Below are positions 44,701 to 53,244 of a stretch of 64,000 bases of DNA, piece after piece. Position 1 is the stretch's first letter; every line of letters begins with the position of its first letter. The DNA is from Hyphomicrobiales bacterium. GTDB lineage: Bacteria; Pseudomonadota; Alphaproteobacteria; Rhizobiales; Rhizobiaceae. Made by a program: the position numbers and the translations under genes. The stretch spans positions 43,542 to 107,541 of the forward strand of contig UCMS01000002.1 of assembly GCA_900473805.1 (NCBI GenBank), written 5' to 3'. The notes under the pieces are model-generated. The model ran no database searches and was not told where the DNA came from. It worked only from the letters and a program-made list of their open reading frames with translations.

Positions 44701-45066
44701 TCGTCCAATGCGAAAAGCGTGCTGGAACGCGTCCGCGATTCCATCGACCGTAACGACCTTCCCTCGGGTCTCGAATATGCGCTCGCCGACAAAATGGTGA
44801 AGGCAGAACTCGAGGGTTTCGCCAAGGCCGTCTCCGAACGTTTCGGACAAAGGACCTTCCTGCCCCTCGCTGCGAAGGACGTCAATGGCGAGGCGTTCCA
44901 GCGGGTCACGTCAGGAATGAATGCCGCCCAGAAGAGCGAAGTGCAACAGGGCTGGACCACGATGCGGACGGTGCAGCAGTTGTCCGCCCACGAGCGCAGT
45001 GTGACGGCACTCAAACAGACTGAAGCACTGCGTCAGACCAGATCTCAAGGGCTCACCCTCAAATGA
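41758..45066 (+). CDS. traA: TraA, relaxase-helicase for conjugal transfer
   Basis: 1102 residues from ATG 41758 after AGGAG. The N-terminal MobA/MobL relaxase domain (HFSVSIVARGSGRSAVLSAA, KDVTIALPIELS, HITAQGMVADWVFHD with NPHIHLM) cuts oriT. The middle is a TraI/RecD-like helicase with Walker A GRAGAGKTTM, VFVLDEAGMVSSRQM and a C-terminal UvrD-type motif (YATTVHKSQGATVDRVKVLA). First gene of the rightward traAFBH operon. Confidence 0.94.
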   Translation: MAVPHFSVSIVARGSGRSAVLSAAYRHCAKMDYEREARTIDYTRKQGLLHEEFVIPADAPEWLQSMIADRSVSGASEAFWNKVEEFEKRSDAQLAKDVTIALPIELSAEQNIELVRDFVARHITAQGMVADWVFHDAPGNPHIHLMTTLRPLTGSGFGSKKVAVTGPDGKTLRNNSGKLVYELWAGGLENFNAFRDGWFACQNRHLALAGLDIRIDGRSFEKQGIELTPTIHLGVGTKAIERKSEDLERKAALGRLELQEERRAENARRIQRNPEIVLDLITREKSAFDSQDVAKVLHRYIDDAGLFQSLMARILQSPETLRLDRERLDFVTGVRAPAKYTTRELIRLEAEMANRAIWLSQRSSHGVRKPVLEATFARHERLSDEQKVAIEHVAGGERIAAVIGRAGAGKTTMMKAAREAWEAAGYRVVGGALAGKAAEGLSSEAGIVSRTLSSWEIRWKQGRGKLDEKTVFVLDEAGMVSSRQMAFFVETITKAGAKLVLVGDPEQLQPIEAGAAFRAIADRIGYAELETIYRQREQWMRDASLDLARGNVGKAVSAYQSNGKMIGSELKADAVTNLIADWNRDYDPAKSTLILAHLRRDVRMLNELARKKLIERGIIDHGSPFKTADGVRSFAAGDQIVFLKNEGSIGVKNGMLGKVVEAASGRIVAVIGEGEHLRQVSVEQRFYTNVDHGYATTVHKSQGATVDRVKVLASVSLDRHLTYVAMTRHREDLGVYYGSRSFAKAGGLVEILSRRNSKETTLDYAGGSTYRQALRFAEARGMQVVNVARTVARDRLEWTARQKQKLVDLAGRLAVLGTRLGFATAAASTIQTSAKEAKPMVAGITTFPKSIDQAVEDKLASDPALKKQWEEVSMRFHHVYARPEAAFKAVDVAAMLRDQAAAAKTIARIASEPETFGALKGKTGVFASRADKSERDRALKNVTPLADSISDYLRQRGDAERRNHAEELAVRRQVALEIPALSSNAKSVLERVRDSIDRNDLPSGLEYALADKMVKAELEGFAKAVSERFGQRTFLPLAAKDVNGEAFQRVTSGMNAAQKSEVQQGWTTMRTVQQLSAHERSVTALKQTEALRQTRSQGLTLK

Positions 45067-45629
45067 AGATGAGTCATCGACATAGAGTGTTGCGGCGCAT
45101 GAAACGGCTCGTCTGGTTCTATAGGATCAGCAGTGTCAGCCTGTTCACGCTTGGCTTCATTGTGCTGCTCGGAGATGCAGGTTTCCGGATCAATCTGACA
45201 CCGAGCGAGCCGCTGGGCTTGTGGCGGATCGTCGAACCCGATCGTCCGATCCTGGTTGGCGAGCTGATCTTCATTTGCCCACCTGATACCAACGCGATGC
45301 GTGAGGCGCGTGCGCGTGGATATTTGCGCTTCGGGCTCTGCGCCGGCCACGTCGCGCCACTGATCAAGACGGTCGTGGCGACATCCGGACAAGCGATCGA
45401 GATCCAAGATCAGGTGCATGTTGATGGCCGGACGCTGCCTCATTCGCGTGTCGCACGGCTGGATGGTCAGGGACGTGAGGTGGGGCATTACGACGGTGGT
45501 GTTGTTCCGCCTGGCACGGTCTTCGTGCATTCCCAGTTTCCGGGCTCTTTCGATAGTCGATATTTCGGCCCTCTGCCGATGGATGGGATCCTCGGAGTGG
45601 CACAGGAGGTCTGGACCTATGCGCCGTGA
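45063..45629 (+). CDS. traF: TraF, S26-type peptidase for pilin maturation
   Basis: 188 residues with an N-terminal membrane anchor and the serine peptidase start TPSEPLGLWRI; a lysine lies in APLIKTVVA. TraF of this class matures and cyclises the TrbC pilin subunit. The start overlaps the traA stop by 4 bases (ATGA) and the end overlaps traB. An alternative start lies 12 codons in. Confidence 0.88.
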   Translation: MKMSHRHRVLRRMKRLVWFYRISSVSLFTLGFIVLLGDAGFRINLTPSEPLGLWRIVEPDRPILVGELIFICPPDTNAMREARARGYLRFGLCAGHVAPLIKTVVATSGQAIEIQDQVHVDGRTLPHSRVARLDGQGREVGHYDGGVVPPGTVFVHSQFPGSFDSRYFGPLPMDGILGVAQEVWTYAP

Positions 45630-46779
45630 GCTGTTCCGACCAGGCGCTCTCGTCGCACTGTCGATCTGCGCTGGCTGGATCGGCTGGAGCGGTCATGTGC
45701 TCCTTCTTCCGGTCGCAGTAACCTTCCCGCTGCTCTGGTCCCTAGCACGGACGCGCCTGCAGGCGGCGGGGGTCTCTGCTGCCTACTTCCTCGCCGCATC
45801 GCGTGGTTTGCCACAGGGCGTGGCGAATTTTTATGGTCAGGATATCTGGCCAGGTCTTCTGCTATGGCTGATCGCTTGCTCCGCATTCGTGGCAGTCCAT
45901 TCTGTGCTTTGGACGGATCGGACAGGATGGCAGGGGCCGCTCCGATACATGGCTGCATGTTTTGCGATGGCGGTTCCGCCCTTCGGCATTCTTGGATGGG
46001 CGCATCCGATCACGGCTGCGGGCGTTCTTTTCCCTGGCTGGGGATGGTGGGGTCTGGCAGCGATGGCAGCCAGCCTGGCCGTGATAACGACGCCATATCG
46101 GCCGGCTACAGCCATGGTCTTGGCAGGCTTCTGGCTCTGGTCCGCCGCTGAGTGGACGACGCCGATTCTACCTTCGTCGTGGATGGGTGTCGATCTGGAA
46201 ATGGGTGCATCCCTCGGCCGCGAAGTGGGCCTCCAGCGGCAACAGGAACTGATCGACATCGCTCTCGCCCACCCGGCGGGCACAACGGTCGTGCTGCCAG
46301 AAAGCGCTCTCGGCTTCTGGACGCCGACGGTTGGCCGCGTTTGGCAGCGATCTCTAACTGGAACGGGCATCACTGTCATCGCGGGAGCGGCAATCGTCGA
46401 CAGCCAAGGCTACGACAATGTGCTGGTAAAACTGTCGGCTGATGAGAGCCAGGTTCTCTATCGGGAGCGGATGCCTGTCCCCGGATCGATGTGGCAACCC
46501 TGGCGGGGCTTGATCAGCGAACAAGGCGGCGCACGGGCGCATTTCTTCGCCAACCCCGTCGTCGAGGTCGGCACTGCAAAAGTCGCGACACTGATCTGTT
46601 ACGAGCAGCTCCTCGTTTGGCCGCTGTTACAATCGGCGTTCCACCGGCCCGAGGCCATCGTCGCAGTCGGGAACGGCTGGTGGACTGCGGGGACGTCGAT
46701 CATCGACATTCAGCAGGCGAGCAGCGAGGCCTGGGCACGCCTGTTCGATCTTACTCTCGTCATTTCATTCAATATCTGA
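45619..46779 (+). CDS. traB: TraB, nitrilase-like membrane protein for transfer
   Basis: 386 residues from ATG 45619. The first half has about six hydrophobic segments. The second half is a carbon-nitrogen hydrolase domain similar to apolipoprotein N-acyltransferase: the glutamate in VVLPESALGFWTP, the lysine position near YRERMPVPGSMW and the cysteine in ATLICYEQLLVWPL. TraB raises transfer efficiency in Ti-type systems by an unclear mechanism. Confidence 0.88.
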   Translation: MRRELFRPGALVALSICAGWIGWSGHVLLLPVAVTFPLLWSLARTRLQAAGVSAAYFLAASRGLPQGVANFYGQDIWPGLLLWLIACSAFVAVHSVLWTDRTGWQGPLRYMAACFAMAVPPFGILGWAHPITAAGVLFPGWGWWGLAAMAASLAVITTPYRPATAMVLAGFWLWSAAEWTTPILPSSWMGVDLEMGASLGREVGLQRQQELIDIALAHPAGTTVVLPESALGFWTPTVGRVWQRSLTGTGITVIAGAAIVDSQGYDNVLVKLSADESQVLYRERMPVPGSMWQPWRGLISEQGGARAHFFANPVVEVGTAKVATLICYEQLLVWPLLQSAFHRPEAIVAVGNGWWTAGTSIIDIQQASSEAWARLFDLTLVISFNI

Positions 46780-46793
46780 AACATGGAGCTCGC

Positions 46794-47402
46794 ATGCTGG
46801 ATGCTGCGCTGATCAAGGAATGTGCCGACCCATCGTTGAAGCCGGCGATCGTCGAGCAGTTCGTCGAGGCGGTCGGCTCGGACGATCCGCTTGCCATCAC
46901 GGTTAAGTCCGGGGGCCGGCTGATCCTCATTCCCAAATCTAAAACGCCAGAGGAGGCGATCGAAATCGTTCGCGGAAACATTGGCCGCTCCATCGTTCGG
47001 GTCGGCCTCACTCAGATCCCCGCGGGCATCGGGTTGAAGGACGCGTCGGAGCTCAAGGTCGATCTCGTCGATCCCTGCAACAATTTGCGGACGGGTACGG
47101 CAATGTTCGCCAAGATCCTTCGTATCGTTGCGAAGTGGTATGGAAATCCAACGAGCGAGGAGGTGTTCCCGCAGCTGTTCGACGATGCGATCCACGCTTG
47201 GCGAACCGGCAAGTTCGAGGGTGAGAGTGTGTTTCAGGCTGAGGATCCGGGTGGCGCGGTCTTGCAGCGATCGGCGGTGGAGAGTGACGATGTTGCTGAA
47301 GGTGAGGAAGACAACACCATACTGAAACCGGAGGAAAATCTGATCGAACCGGACAACGCCGGTATCCGAATCGACCTGACGAGGATCGGCGGCCAGAAGT
47401 GA
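46794..47402 (+). CDS. traH: TraH, conjugal transfer protein
   Basis: 202 residues from ATG 46794, 14 bases after traB. The conserved start LDAALIKECADPSLKPAIVE and the core VKSGGRLILIPKSKTPEE are those of Ti-type TraH, a lytic-transglycosylase-associated accessory protein of uncertain function. The C-terminus is acidic. End of the traAFBH operon. Confidence 0.88.
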   Translation: MLDAALIKECADPSLKPAIVEQFVEAVGSDDPLAITVKSGGRLILIPKSKTPEEAIEIVRGNIGRSIVRVGLTQIPAGIGLKDASELKVDLVDPCNNLRTGTAMFAKILRIVAKWYGNPTSEEVFPQLFDDAIHAWRTGKFEGESVFQAEDPGGAVLQRSAVESDDVAEGEEDNTILKPEENLIEPDNAGIRIDLTRIGGQK

Positions 47403-47487
47403 CGGGCTTAAGTTTGGGCGCTCTTTAAATTAAAAATGGACGGCGCTACACTTTAAATCAGACGGCATATGAATTAAGAATGGCCGC

Positions 47488-48741
47488 ATGACCGATGACC
47501 CGAATTCAAAGTCGCTTATTGATCGTAAAGCACTCCCTCTCGTGGAGACAGCTCTCACTGACACCCGTGTCGTTTTGATATCTGGGCCTCGGCAGTCTGG
47601 CAAGACGACGCTCGTGCGCATGTTCTCGGACAGGGCTCGACCCTATATCACACTGGATGATGCGGGTACCTTAAACGCTGCCAAAGCCGACCCCACAGGG
47701 TTTGTACGCGGGATCAAGCGAGCGGTCATCGACGAGGTCCAACGAGCCCCCGATCTGATGCTTGCAATTAAGGCAAGCGTGGATGACGATCAGGAGCCAG
47801 GACGGTTTTTGCTGACGGGATCCGCTAATCTTGCGACCATTCCGGCTATTGCTGACTCGCTCGCCGGCCGGATGGCAGTCATTCCGCTTCTTCCCTTTGC
47901 CCAAGCCGAAATTCGTTCAAGTCCGGGCCTTATGCTCGATCGATTGTTTGCTGGGGAAGAACCAGCCATCGATGGCGAGGTTGTTCTGGGCAAGGACCTG
48001 ATGAGCATGGTTCTGGCTGGCGGCTACCCTGAAGCCTTGAGGCGAACCACGTCGGCCCGTCGCGTCTCGTGGCTCGAGGATTATGTCAGTCTGATCCTGG
48101 ATCGCGACGTGCGCGACATTGCCAACATCGATCAGCTCGATCGTTTGCCACGCCTCCTGAACGTCCTCGCGGAACATGCCGGGCAATTGATCAACAATAG
48201 CAGCTTCGGTTCGGCGCTGGGATTGTCCGGGGTCACCGCCCAGAAATACATAGCCATCCTGGAGCGGTTATTCCTTGTCAAAACTCTGGCGCCATGGTCG
48301 AACAACCGCCTCAGTCGGCTTGTCAAAACGCCAAAGCTCCATTTCATCGATACAGGACTTCTGGCGGCGTTGCGTGAAGACGAATTGGCCAGGCTATCTG
48401 ACGACAAGACCCGATTTGGCGCGCTGCTGGAGAGTTTCGTCGTCTCAGAATTGATGAAGCTGGCATCCTGGTCCGAGAAACGCGTTTCGTTTTCGCACTA
48501 TAGAACGAAGGATCTGGATGAGGTCGATATCGTGATTGAGGATCGGCGGGGCCGGATCATCGGTATTGAAGTGAAGGCGTCTGCGACCATCAAGGCCGAT
48601 GATTTTCGCGGGTTACGTCAATTGCAGGCAGCGGTCGGGGATCGTTTCGTGCGAGGCCTCGTCCTGCACGATCATGACCGCATAACGCCATTCGCCGAAC
48701 GCCTTCAGGCGGCACCCCTCTCAATCCTCTGGTCGATGTGA
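47488..48741 (+). CDS. AAA-type ATPase with DUF4143 domain
   Basis: 417 residues. Walker A GPRQSGKTTL is at about 33-42 and Walker B (RAVIDEVQRAPDL) near 76-88; a sensor segment FLLTGSANL follows, then the DUF4143 domain (YVSLILDRDVRDIANIDQLD) and an endonuclease-like end (EVDIVIEDRRGRIIGIEVKA). Such genes are widespread singletons in mobile regions and may be defence or toxin-antitoxin related. The 85 bases upstream are AT-rich, unlike the plasmid backbone, pointing to acquired cargo. Confidence 0.8.
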   Translation: MTDDPNSKSLIDRKALPLVETALTDTRVVLISGPRQSGKTTLVRMFSDRARPYITLDDAGTLNAAKADPTGFVRGIKRAVIDEVQRAPDLMLAIKASVDDDQEPGRFLLTGSANLATIPAIADSLAGRMAVIPLLPFAQAEIRSSPGLMLDRLFAGEEPAIDGEVVLGKDLMSMVLAGGYPEALRRTTSARRVSWLEDYVSLILDRDVRDIANIDQLDRLPRLLNVLAEHAGQLINNSSFGSALGLSGVTAQKYIAILERLFLVKTLAPWSNNRLSRLVKTPKLHFIDTGLLAALREDELARLSDDKTRFGALLESFVVSELMKLASWSEKRVSFSHYRTKDLDEVDIVIEDRRGRIIGIEVKASATIKADDFRGLRQLQAAVGDRFVRGLVLHDHDRITPFAERLQAAPLSILWSM

Positions 48742-48756
48742 GGCCAATTACGAGGC

Positions 48757-49101
48757 TTATGAGATTTTGCCCGGTGGCAGCGGCAGCGAGAAGCGCTTTG
48801 CGTTGATCACCGTAGCACCAAGTTCCGAAAGTCTGGGCGGTCGGCCGAGTGCCGGGTGTGCCGCCGTCCAAATCTCTGCAAGCTCGACCCTGCGAACTGT
48901 GACCGACGGATAACCTGCAACGATCTCCTCTGTGGTCGCGCCTTGGGCTTTCATGGCTGCAACCATTCTAACAGGAACGCGGGTCTTCTTGAATACGGGT
49001 TCGCCGCCACCGACGCCCCTGACACGCTCAACAGCATTTTCGGCCTCACGAAGGGACAATTCGATCTCCAGCCTCTTTGTCGGGGGTGACGAGTTCGACA
49101 T
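48757..49101 (-). CDS. DUF433-domain protein (antitoxin-like)
   Basis: 114 residues. The DUF433 core is PVFKKTRVPVRMVAAMKAQG plus EEIVAGYPSVTVRRVELAEI, a short helix-turn-helix-like domain often found as the antitoxin of PIN-type toxins. No PIN toxin is next to it. The start overlaps the upstream XRE gene by 56 bases, so the two are co-translated. Confidence 0.75.
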   Translation of the reverse strand: MSNSSPPTKRLEIELSLREAENAVERVRGVGGGEPVFKKTRVPVRMVAAMKAQGATTEEIVAGYPSVTVRRVELAEIWTAAHPALGRPPRLSELGATVINAKRFSLPLPPGKIS

Positions 49102-49285
49102 GGCTCACTCCGAGTGCCTGGGCGATTTCATAGAGTGTGATGACGGAGGGGTTTCTTTTTCCTCTTTCAAGGCCGCTGAGATATTGTTGGCTGAAGCCCG
49201 AGCGCGCCTCCACATCCTCTTGCGTCAGGCCCTTTTCCCGACGGAGGCGGGCGAAATTTCGACCGACCAGCTTGCGCATATCCAT
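49046..49285 (-). CDS. XRE-family helix-turn-helix regulator
   Basis: 79 residues from ATG 49285; a TTG 13 codons further upstream lies inside the inverted repeat described next, so it is less likely. The HTH is complete (VGRNFARLRREKGLTQEDVE, ARSGFSQQYLSGLERGKRNP). It probably represses its own operon with the DUF433 gene. Confidence 0.82.
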   Translation of the reverse strand: MDMRKLVGRNFARLRREKGLTQEDVEARSGFSQQYLSGLERGKRNPSVITLYEIAQALGVSHVELVTPDKEAGDRIVPS

Positions 49286-49302
49286 GCGCGGAAGATCACC
49301 GT

Positions 49303-49337
49303 TTACATACTTTGAGTTTATCAACTATAGTATGTAA
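49303..49337. promoter_or_regulatory. probable operator of the XRE regulator
   Basis: Perfect 9-base inverted repeat TTACATACT ... AGTATGTAA separated by 17 bases, 18 bases upstream of the XRE ATG and in the AT-rich gap towards traM. Placement over the promoter fits autorepression. Confidence 0.6.
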
Positions 49338-49423
49338 CTGATTTCTATATCGGCTTGCCCCGCTGCATGTCAGATTTTAAGACGGTTTACACCGACCGCA
49401 TATGGGCAGTAACTGGATCGATC

Positions 49424-49744
49424 ATGTTAAAAACAAGTGCAGCCGGGCCTGTGTCTGACAACAAACTCATATTGCGTCCACTCATCGGTTTGATGAGCGA
49501 TCAACCGCCTGAGGAGATCGAACGCCATGTTGTGCGCGAGATTGAGAAACATCGTCGCCTGCGCAACGATGCAGTGATGCTCGAAGCGAAAGTCGATGCC
49601 GCAACCGACTCAGACACGGCGCGCGAGGCAAGCCAAGACTACATACAGGCGATGATTGCCGTGCATGCCCAGCAGACGGTCGTGTCCACGCTTCTCGACA
49701 TTCTGGGCTATATTCCAGACATGCCGAGATCTAAGGGACACTAA
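49424..49744 (+). CDS. traM: TraM, antiactivator of TraR
   Basis: 106 residues from ATG 49424, the size of Ti TraM. The shared features are LILRPLIGLMSDQPPEEIER, HRRLRNDA and the C-terminal IAVHAQQTVVSTLLDILGYI. TraM binds TraR and prevents DNA binding until enough autoinducer has accumulated. It is convergent with traR, with one base between the stops. Confidence 0.87.
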   Translation: MLKTSAAGPVSDNKLILRPLIGLMSDQPPEEIERHVVREIEKHRRLRNDAVMLEAKVDAATDSDTAREASQDYIQAMIAVHAQQTVVSTLLDILGYIPDMPRSKGH

Positions 49745-49745
49745 T

Positions 49746-50447
49746 TCAGATAAGGCCGAACTTTGTGGCCATGGCTGTCGCCTGCGGCAAGGTCGTCGCG
49801 CCCAATGCCGCCTTGGCATTGCGAACGAAGAACGCGACATTGGCATAGGTGGTGTTCTCGATGATCGCGATCGCACGCATCGATTTGCCCTCGGCCGACC
49901 ATCGCAGGCAGGTTAATTCATCCGCCTTCAATCGAATTGGCGTTCGAAAGGTTGGCTTGGCTCCCAGGCCTTCGAGCCTCGTATGCAGTTGCGCGACTGC
50001 CGAAGCCGCAAGGACCGGGTTCAGCTGTTGTCCTAGGGCGAAGGCCGTATCTTCGGAAGCAAGTGTAAGCATCGCCATGCGCCCAAAGCCCGCCTTGATC
50101 GGAATGGTAATCCCTGATCGGATTCCGAACTCACCGGCCTCTCCGTAGAAGGCCCTGCGCTCCTTGCTCATTCGCAGCGATGCTGCATTGGACCACGCGA
50201 AGGCCTCAAGCTTGTCGCGGGCGTTTCGCACGACTGGATCAATCAAGGCGTATGCTCTTTCGAGATACCGCTGCTGCCACTCAATGTCATAGTTTGAGAT
50301 TGCCGTGTGGGTTTCTGCCTGAAGGCTCAGATACGCATAGGCGCCAAAACCTGCCTCCTGACTGAGTTTTTCCAGGGTGGCCCTCACTGCAGCTTCGTCG
50401 TGAGCCAGGGCGACCTGCTCGGTCAAACGCTCAAACCATTGATTCAA
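49746..50447 (-). CDS. traR: TraR, LuxR-type quorum-sensing activator of conjugation
   Basis: 233 residues starting at a TTG (50447) preceded by AAGGAGG at seven-base spacing; this gives the 234-residue length of known TraR proteins, whereas the open frame 34 codons longer has no support. The N-terminal autoinducer domain is seen in AISNYDIEWQQRYLERAYAL and IDPVVRNARDKLEAFAW, with FGIRSGITIPIK. The C-terminal GerE-type HTH (LKADELTCLRWSAEGKSMRA) binds tra boxes. It activates the traI-trb and tra operons when bound to the TraI product. Confidence 0.88.
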   Translation of the reverse strand: MNQWFERLTEQVALAHDEAAVRATLEKLSQEAGFGAYAYLSLQAETHTAISNYDIEWQQRYLERAYALIDPVVRNARDKLEAFAWSNAASLRMSKERRAFYGEAGEFGIRSGITIPIKAGFGRMAMLTLASEDTAFALGQQLNPVLAASAVAQLHTRLEGLGAKPTFRTPIRLKADELTCLRWSAEGKSMRAIAIIENTTYANVAFFVRNAKAALGATTLPQATAMATKFGLI

Positions 50448-50473
50448 TTTACAGCCTCCTTCGACTGAGGGTG

Positions 50474-50496
50474 TGACTGCAGCACAGTTGCAGTCA
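50474..50496. promoter_or_regulatory. 23-base palindrome upstream of traR
   Basis: TGACTGCA and its exact inverse TGCAGTCA, seven bases apart, 27-49 bases upstream of the traR start. It may be an operator controlling traR. It is not a canonical tra box. Confidence 0.5.
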
Positions 50497-50663
50497 TCCA
50501 GAGATGCCCTTGGCTGAGGGCGTGATGGCTCCGAGGTAAGTCGCCGCACAGAAGCATGCGGCGTTAAAGTTGACCATTAAATGATAGTTTTTAGCTATGC
50601 AAGATTGCATTAGGTCATAAGGATTCAATCTGACTGCGGCATTTGCAGGGCATGACTGGTCGG

Positions 50664-51962
50664 CTAATCGCGATACGCGGCTGGAAAGACGATGTCCTGA
50701 TCTACCAACACGTTGAATTTGTAGCCCGGCCGTACCCTGACCGTCGGCTGGACATTCAGATTTTTTGAGATGCTTTGCTCAGCCACTCGGCCGAAGCTCT
50801 CGGCAAAATTCCGACGGGCCGCGTCGGACGCAGTATCCTGCGTCGCGAGTGTCGAGCTTTCAGGCATCGACATATCTATGCCTGTGCCGATAATGGCAAC
50901 GAGCGCGGCAGAGCCAAACGTACGCCAGAGGTGGCGATCGACCTTGTCCTTGAAGCCGCCATAGCCCTCGGCATCCGTGCCGGCCATGCCGCCGATCTGA
51001 AGTGTCGATCCATTCGGGAATATGAGGTCCGTCCAGACGACCAACACGCGCTCCTGCCCGAACGATACCTTGGAATCGTACCGGCCAAAGAGTTTCGCCC
51101 CCTGCGGGATGAGCAGCCGGTAGCCCGTGGCACTGTCATAGACATTCTGGCTAACCTGCGCCGAGATCCGTCCCGGAAGGTCGGAGATCAGGCCCGTGAT
51201 CATGGTCGCAGGGATGACAGATCCACGCTTCAGCTCGTAGGGCGAGAGCTGCGGGACCACCTGGTTTGGCAGATAGCCAAGATCCTTGATGTCCTGGTTG
51301 AAGAAGTCTTCCTTTGAGGTCTGGCCGTTTTGATCGGCGTTCTGTCCGAGTAGTCCGGACTTCATTGCGGCGCTGTAGAGATCGGATGCGCTGTTCGTCG
51401 CGGAATTGAACGGTTGACGGGCATCGATTGTAGTTTCCGACGAGCTTTTCTGCACCTCGGACACATCTACCTTGAGCGGGGAGTCTAGCGCTGTTGCGCG
51501 AGCCTGAATGCTTGCCATACGCTGACGCTGCGCCTCACGGAGTATTTGCTCATCTTGTTCGCGTTTCAGCCGCGCTCTCCACTCGGCCTCGGGCTCAAGT
51601 TGCGTTCTGCGTTCCGTTCCGGTGACTTCTTGACGATCCGCCACCGGCTCTCTCACGCGCTCACGCTCGATGACGACAGGGGTCGGCTGGAACACTTCCC
51701 GTTGCTCCGGCTCGCCGATAATTCCATCGGACACGCCACGCTTCAGCTGATCGCCAAATGAGGTGGCGGGAGCGGTGGGCCCGGTGTCGAGCTCGTTTCC
51801 CTGGTTTAAGGAAAGGCCACGCCACGAAAGGCCGATGATGACCACGCCGAAAAACAGAACAATGATGACGATAGCGACGATGATTGGCAGTCGATTGAGG
51901 CGTCGCATGCTCTGTTGATCATCAGAGTTACCCGCCGTGCCGAGCTGGAGCGATTGAACCAT
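50664..51962 (-). CDS. trbI: TrbI, VirB10-like pore component
   Basis: 432 residues from ATG 51962; the frame extends upstream into trbH without support. A cytoplasmic N-terminus is followed by a single membrane helix (LPIIVAIVIIVLFFGVVIIG), a charged linker and the C-terminal TrbI/VirB10 domain (ISAQVSQNVYDSATGYRLLI, PQGAKLFGRYDSKV). It spans inner and outer membrane and senses energy from the ATPases. Last gene of the traI-trb operon. Confidence 0.92.
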   Translation of the reverse strand: MVQSLQLGTAGNSDDQQSMRRLNRLPIIVAIVIIVLFFGVVIIGLSWRGLSLNQGNELDTGPTAPATSFGDQLKRGVSDGIIGEPEQREVFQPTPVVIERERVREPVADRQEVTGTERRTQLEPEAEWRARLKREQDEQILREAQRQRMASIQARATALDSPLKVDVSEVQKSSSETTIDARQPFNSATNSASDLYSAAMKSGLLGQNADQNGQTSKEDFFNQDIKDLGYLPNQVVPQLSPYELKRGSVIPATMITGLISDLPGRISAQVSQNVYDSATGYRLLIPQGAKLFGRYDSKVSFGQERVLVVWTDLIFPNGSTLQIGGMAGTDAEGYGGFKDKVDRHLWRTFGSAALVAIIGTGIDMSMPESSTLATQDTASDAARRNFAESFGRVAEQSISKNLNVQPTVRVRPGYKFNVLVDQDIVFPAAYRD

Positions 51963-51976
51963 GGTCTCGCCTTCCC

Positions 51977-52414
51977 TCAGTTTCGCTGCATGACCGAAAG
52001 CGGACTGGCGGGTGTCGCGCCTGATGACGTCGTCGTATAGACCCGACCAACAGCAACGGTTGGTGTGCTGACTTGCGCCAGTATCTGACCATCGAAACTG
52101 TCGATCGACCACGCAAACTCGACAGGCTTCTGATCCCTACTGACTTTCTTATCGGTAACGACCGCGTACCCCCATCCCTTTAGCGCGGCTTCAAGAGCGG
52201 CGGCGTATTCGGAGGTATCTTTTTCCATTTTGAGCGTCGTGGTGCCGGCAGGTCCAAGCTGTTCGGCAAGCCGGCTTGCCATATCTCCGGCGATTACGCT
52301 TGCGGTGGTCCCTGTGACAGAAATTGCCGTGGAACTCGTGGGCAGCGTTTCAAACGCAGTCTGGCAACCGGAAAGAACGGCGGTGATGATGATGGCGGCG
52401 ATAGTCTTGTTCAT
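51977..52414 (-). CDS. trbH: TrbH, probable lipoprotein of the mating pore (VirB7-like role)
   Basis: 145 residues. The N-terminus (NKTIAAIIITAVLSGCQTAF) is a lipoprotein signal with lipobox cysteine at residue 17. TrbH of Ti plasmids is a small lipoprotein in the same position between trbG and trbI; only 3 bases separate it from trbG. Confidence 0.83.
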   Translation of the reverse strand: MNKTIAAIIITAVLSGCQTAFETLPTSSTAISVTGTTASVIAGDMASRLAEQLGPAGTTTLKMEKDTSEYAAALEAALKGWGYAVVTDKKVSRDQKPVEFAWSIDSFDGQILAQVSTPTVAVGRVYTTTSSGATPASPLSVMQRN

Positions 52415-52417
52415 GGT

Positions 52418-53230
52418 TCAACCTCCCCGCCGGATCGTGATCTTCTTCTGACGCCAGCCGACCCCGGAGATGAGCACAGCCTTGTCAATGGCGTAGTCGA
52501 CGATCATCATGTCGTTCTTCATGCGATAATTCACGATGCGGTTCTGGCCGCCGCTGACGACAAACAGGACAGGTGCGTCCTGCCCAGAGATGGACCGTGG
52601 AAACTGGATGTAGGTTTTGGCACCATCGGAATAGACGCGCTTCGGCCGCCACGAGGCTCCGCCGCTGACTGAATAGGAGAAGTTCAGTTTGTCTGGAGCA
52701 GTTCCGGGAATGCCGCCGGTCTCAAGGCGAGCATTGATATCGGCCAGTTTGGTCGACACATCTTCCGGGTAATCGAACCCGACCCTCGCCATGTACTGAC
52801 TGGGGTGGGATTTAAGCTGAATGTGGTAAGTCCGCCTTGACGTCGTAACGACCATGGAGGTGACGAGACCGGCCTCGGAGGGTTTCACGATCAGGTGGAT
52901 CGCCTGCCCGCCGATTGCCCCTGATGTTGCCGGTTCGACTTTCCAACGGACTGTGTCACCGACGAGCACATCACGGACGATCTCGCCAGCCTGCAGTTCG
53001 ATGTCGCAGACCTGAAGCGGCGAGCAAACCACGGAGGGCTGAGTTTCGCCAAACAGAAAGATCACCTTACCGTCGGGCCCGGTTGTCACCAGACCGGCCG
53101 TGCCTCGCCACTTGCGGGAAATATTGGTGCCCTTGGCTTCGTTTGGTGTCATGCTTTGCGCGATTGCGCAGTCCGCAAGGGCGAGCCCGGCCATGCAGCC
53201 GACGGCCGCGATCAATCCTGTTCTGTGCAT
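52418..53230 (-). CDS. trbG: TrbG, VirB9-like outer-membrane pore component
   Basis: 270 residues with a signal sequence ([20 protein letters not shown]). The VirB9/CagX fold is visible in [39 protein letters not shown] and the C-terminal [15 protein letters not shown]. Forms the outer-membrane ring with TrbH and TrbI. Confidence 0.9.
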   Translation of the reverse strand: MHRTGLIAAVGCMAGLALADCAIAQSMTPNEAKGTNISRKWRGTAGLVTTGPDGKVIFLFGETQPSVVCSPLQVCDIELQAGEIVRDVLVGDTVRWKVEPATSGAIGGQAIHLIVKPSEAGLVTSMVVTTSRRTYHIQLKSHPSQYMARVGFDYPEDVSTKLADINARLETGGIPGTAPDKLNFSYSVSGGASWRPKRVYSDGAKTYIQFPRSISGQDAPVLFVVSGGQNRIVNYRMKNDMMIVDYAIDKAVLISGVGWRQKKITIRRGG

Positions 53231-53244
53231 GAGATAACCTCGCC

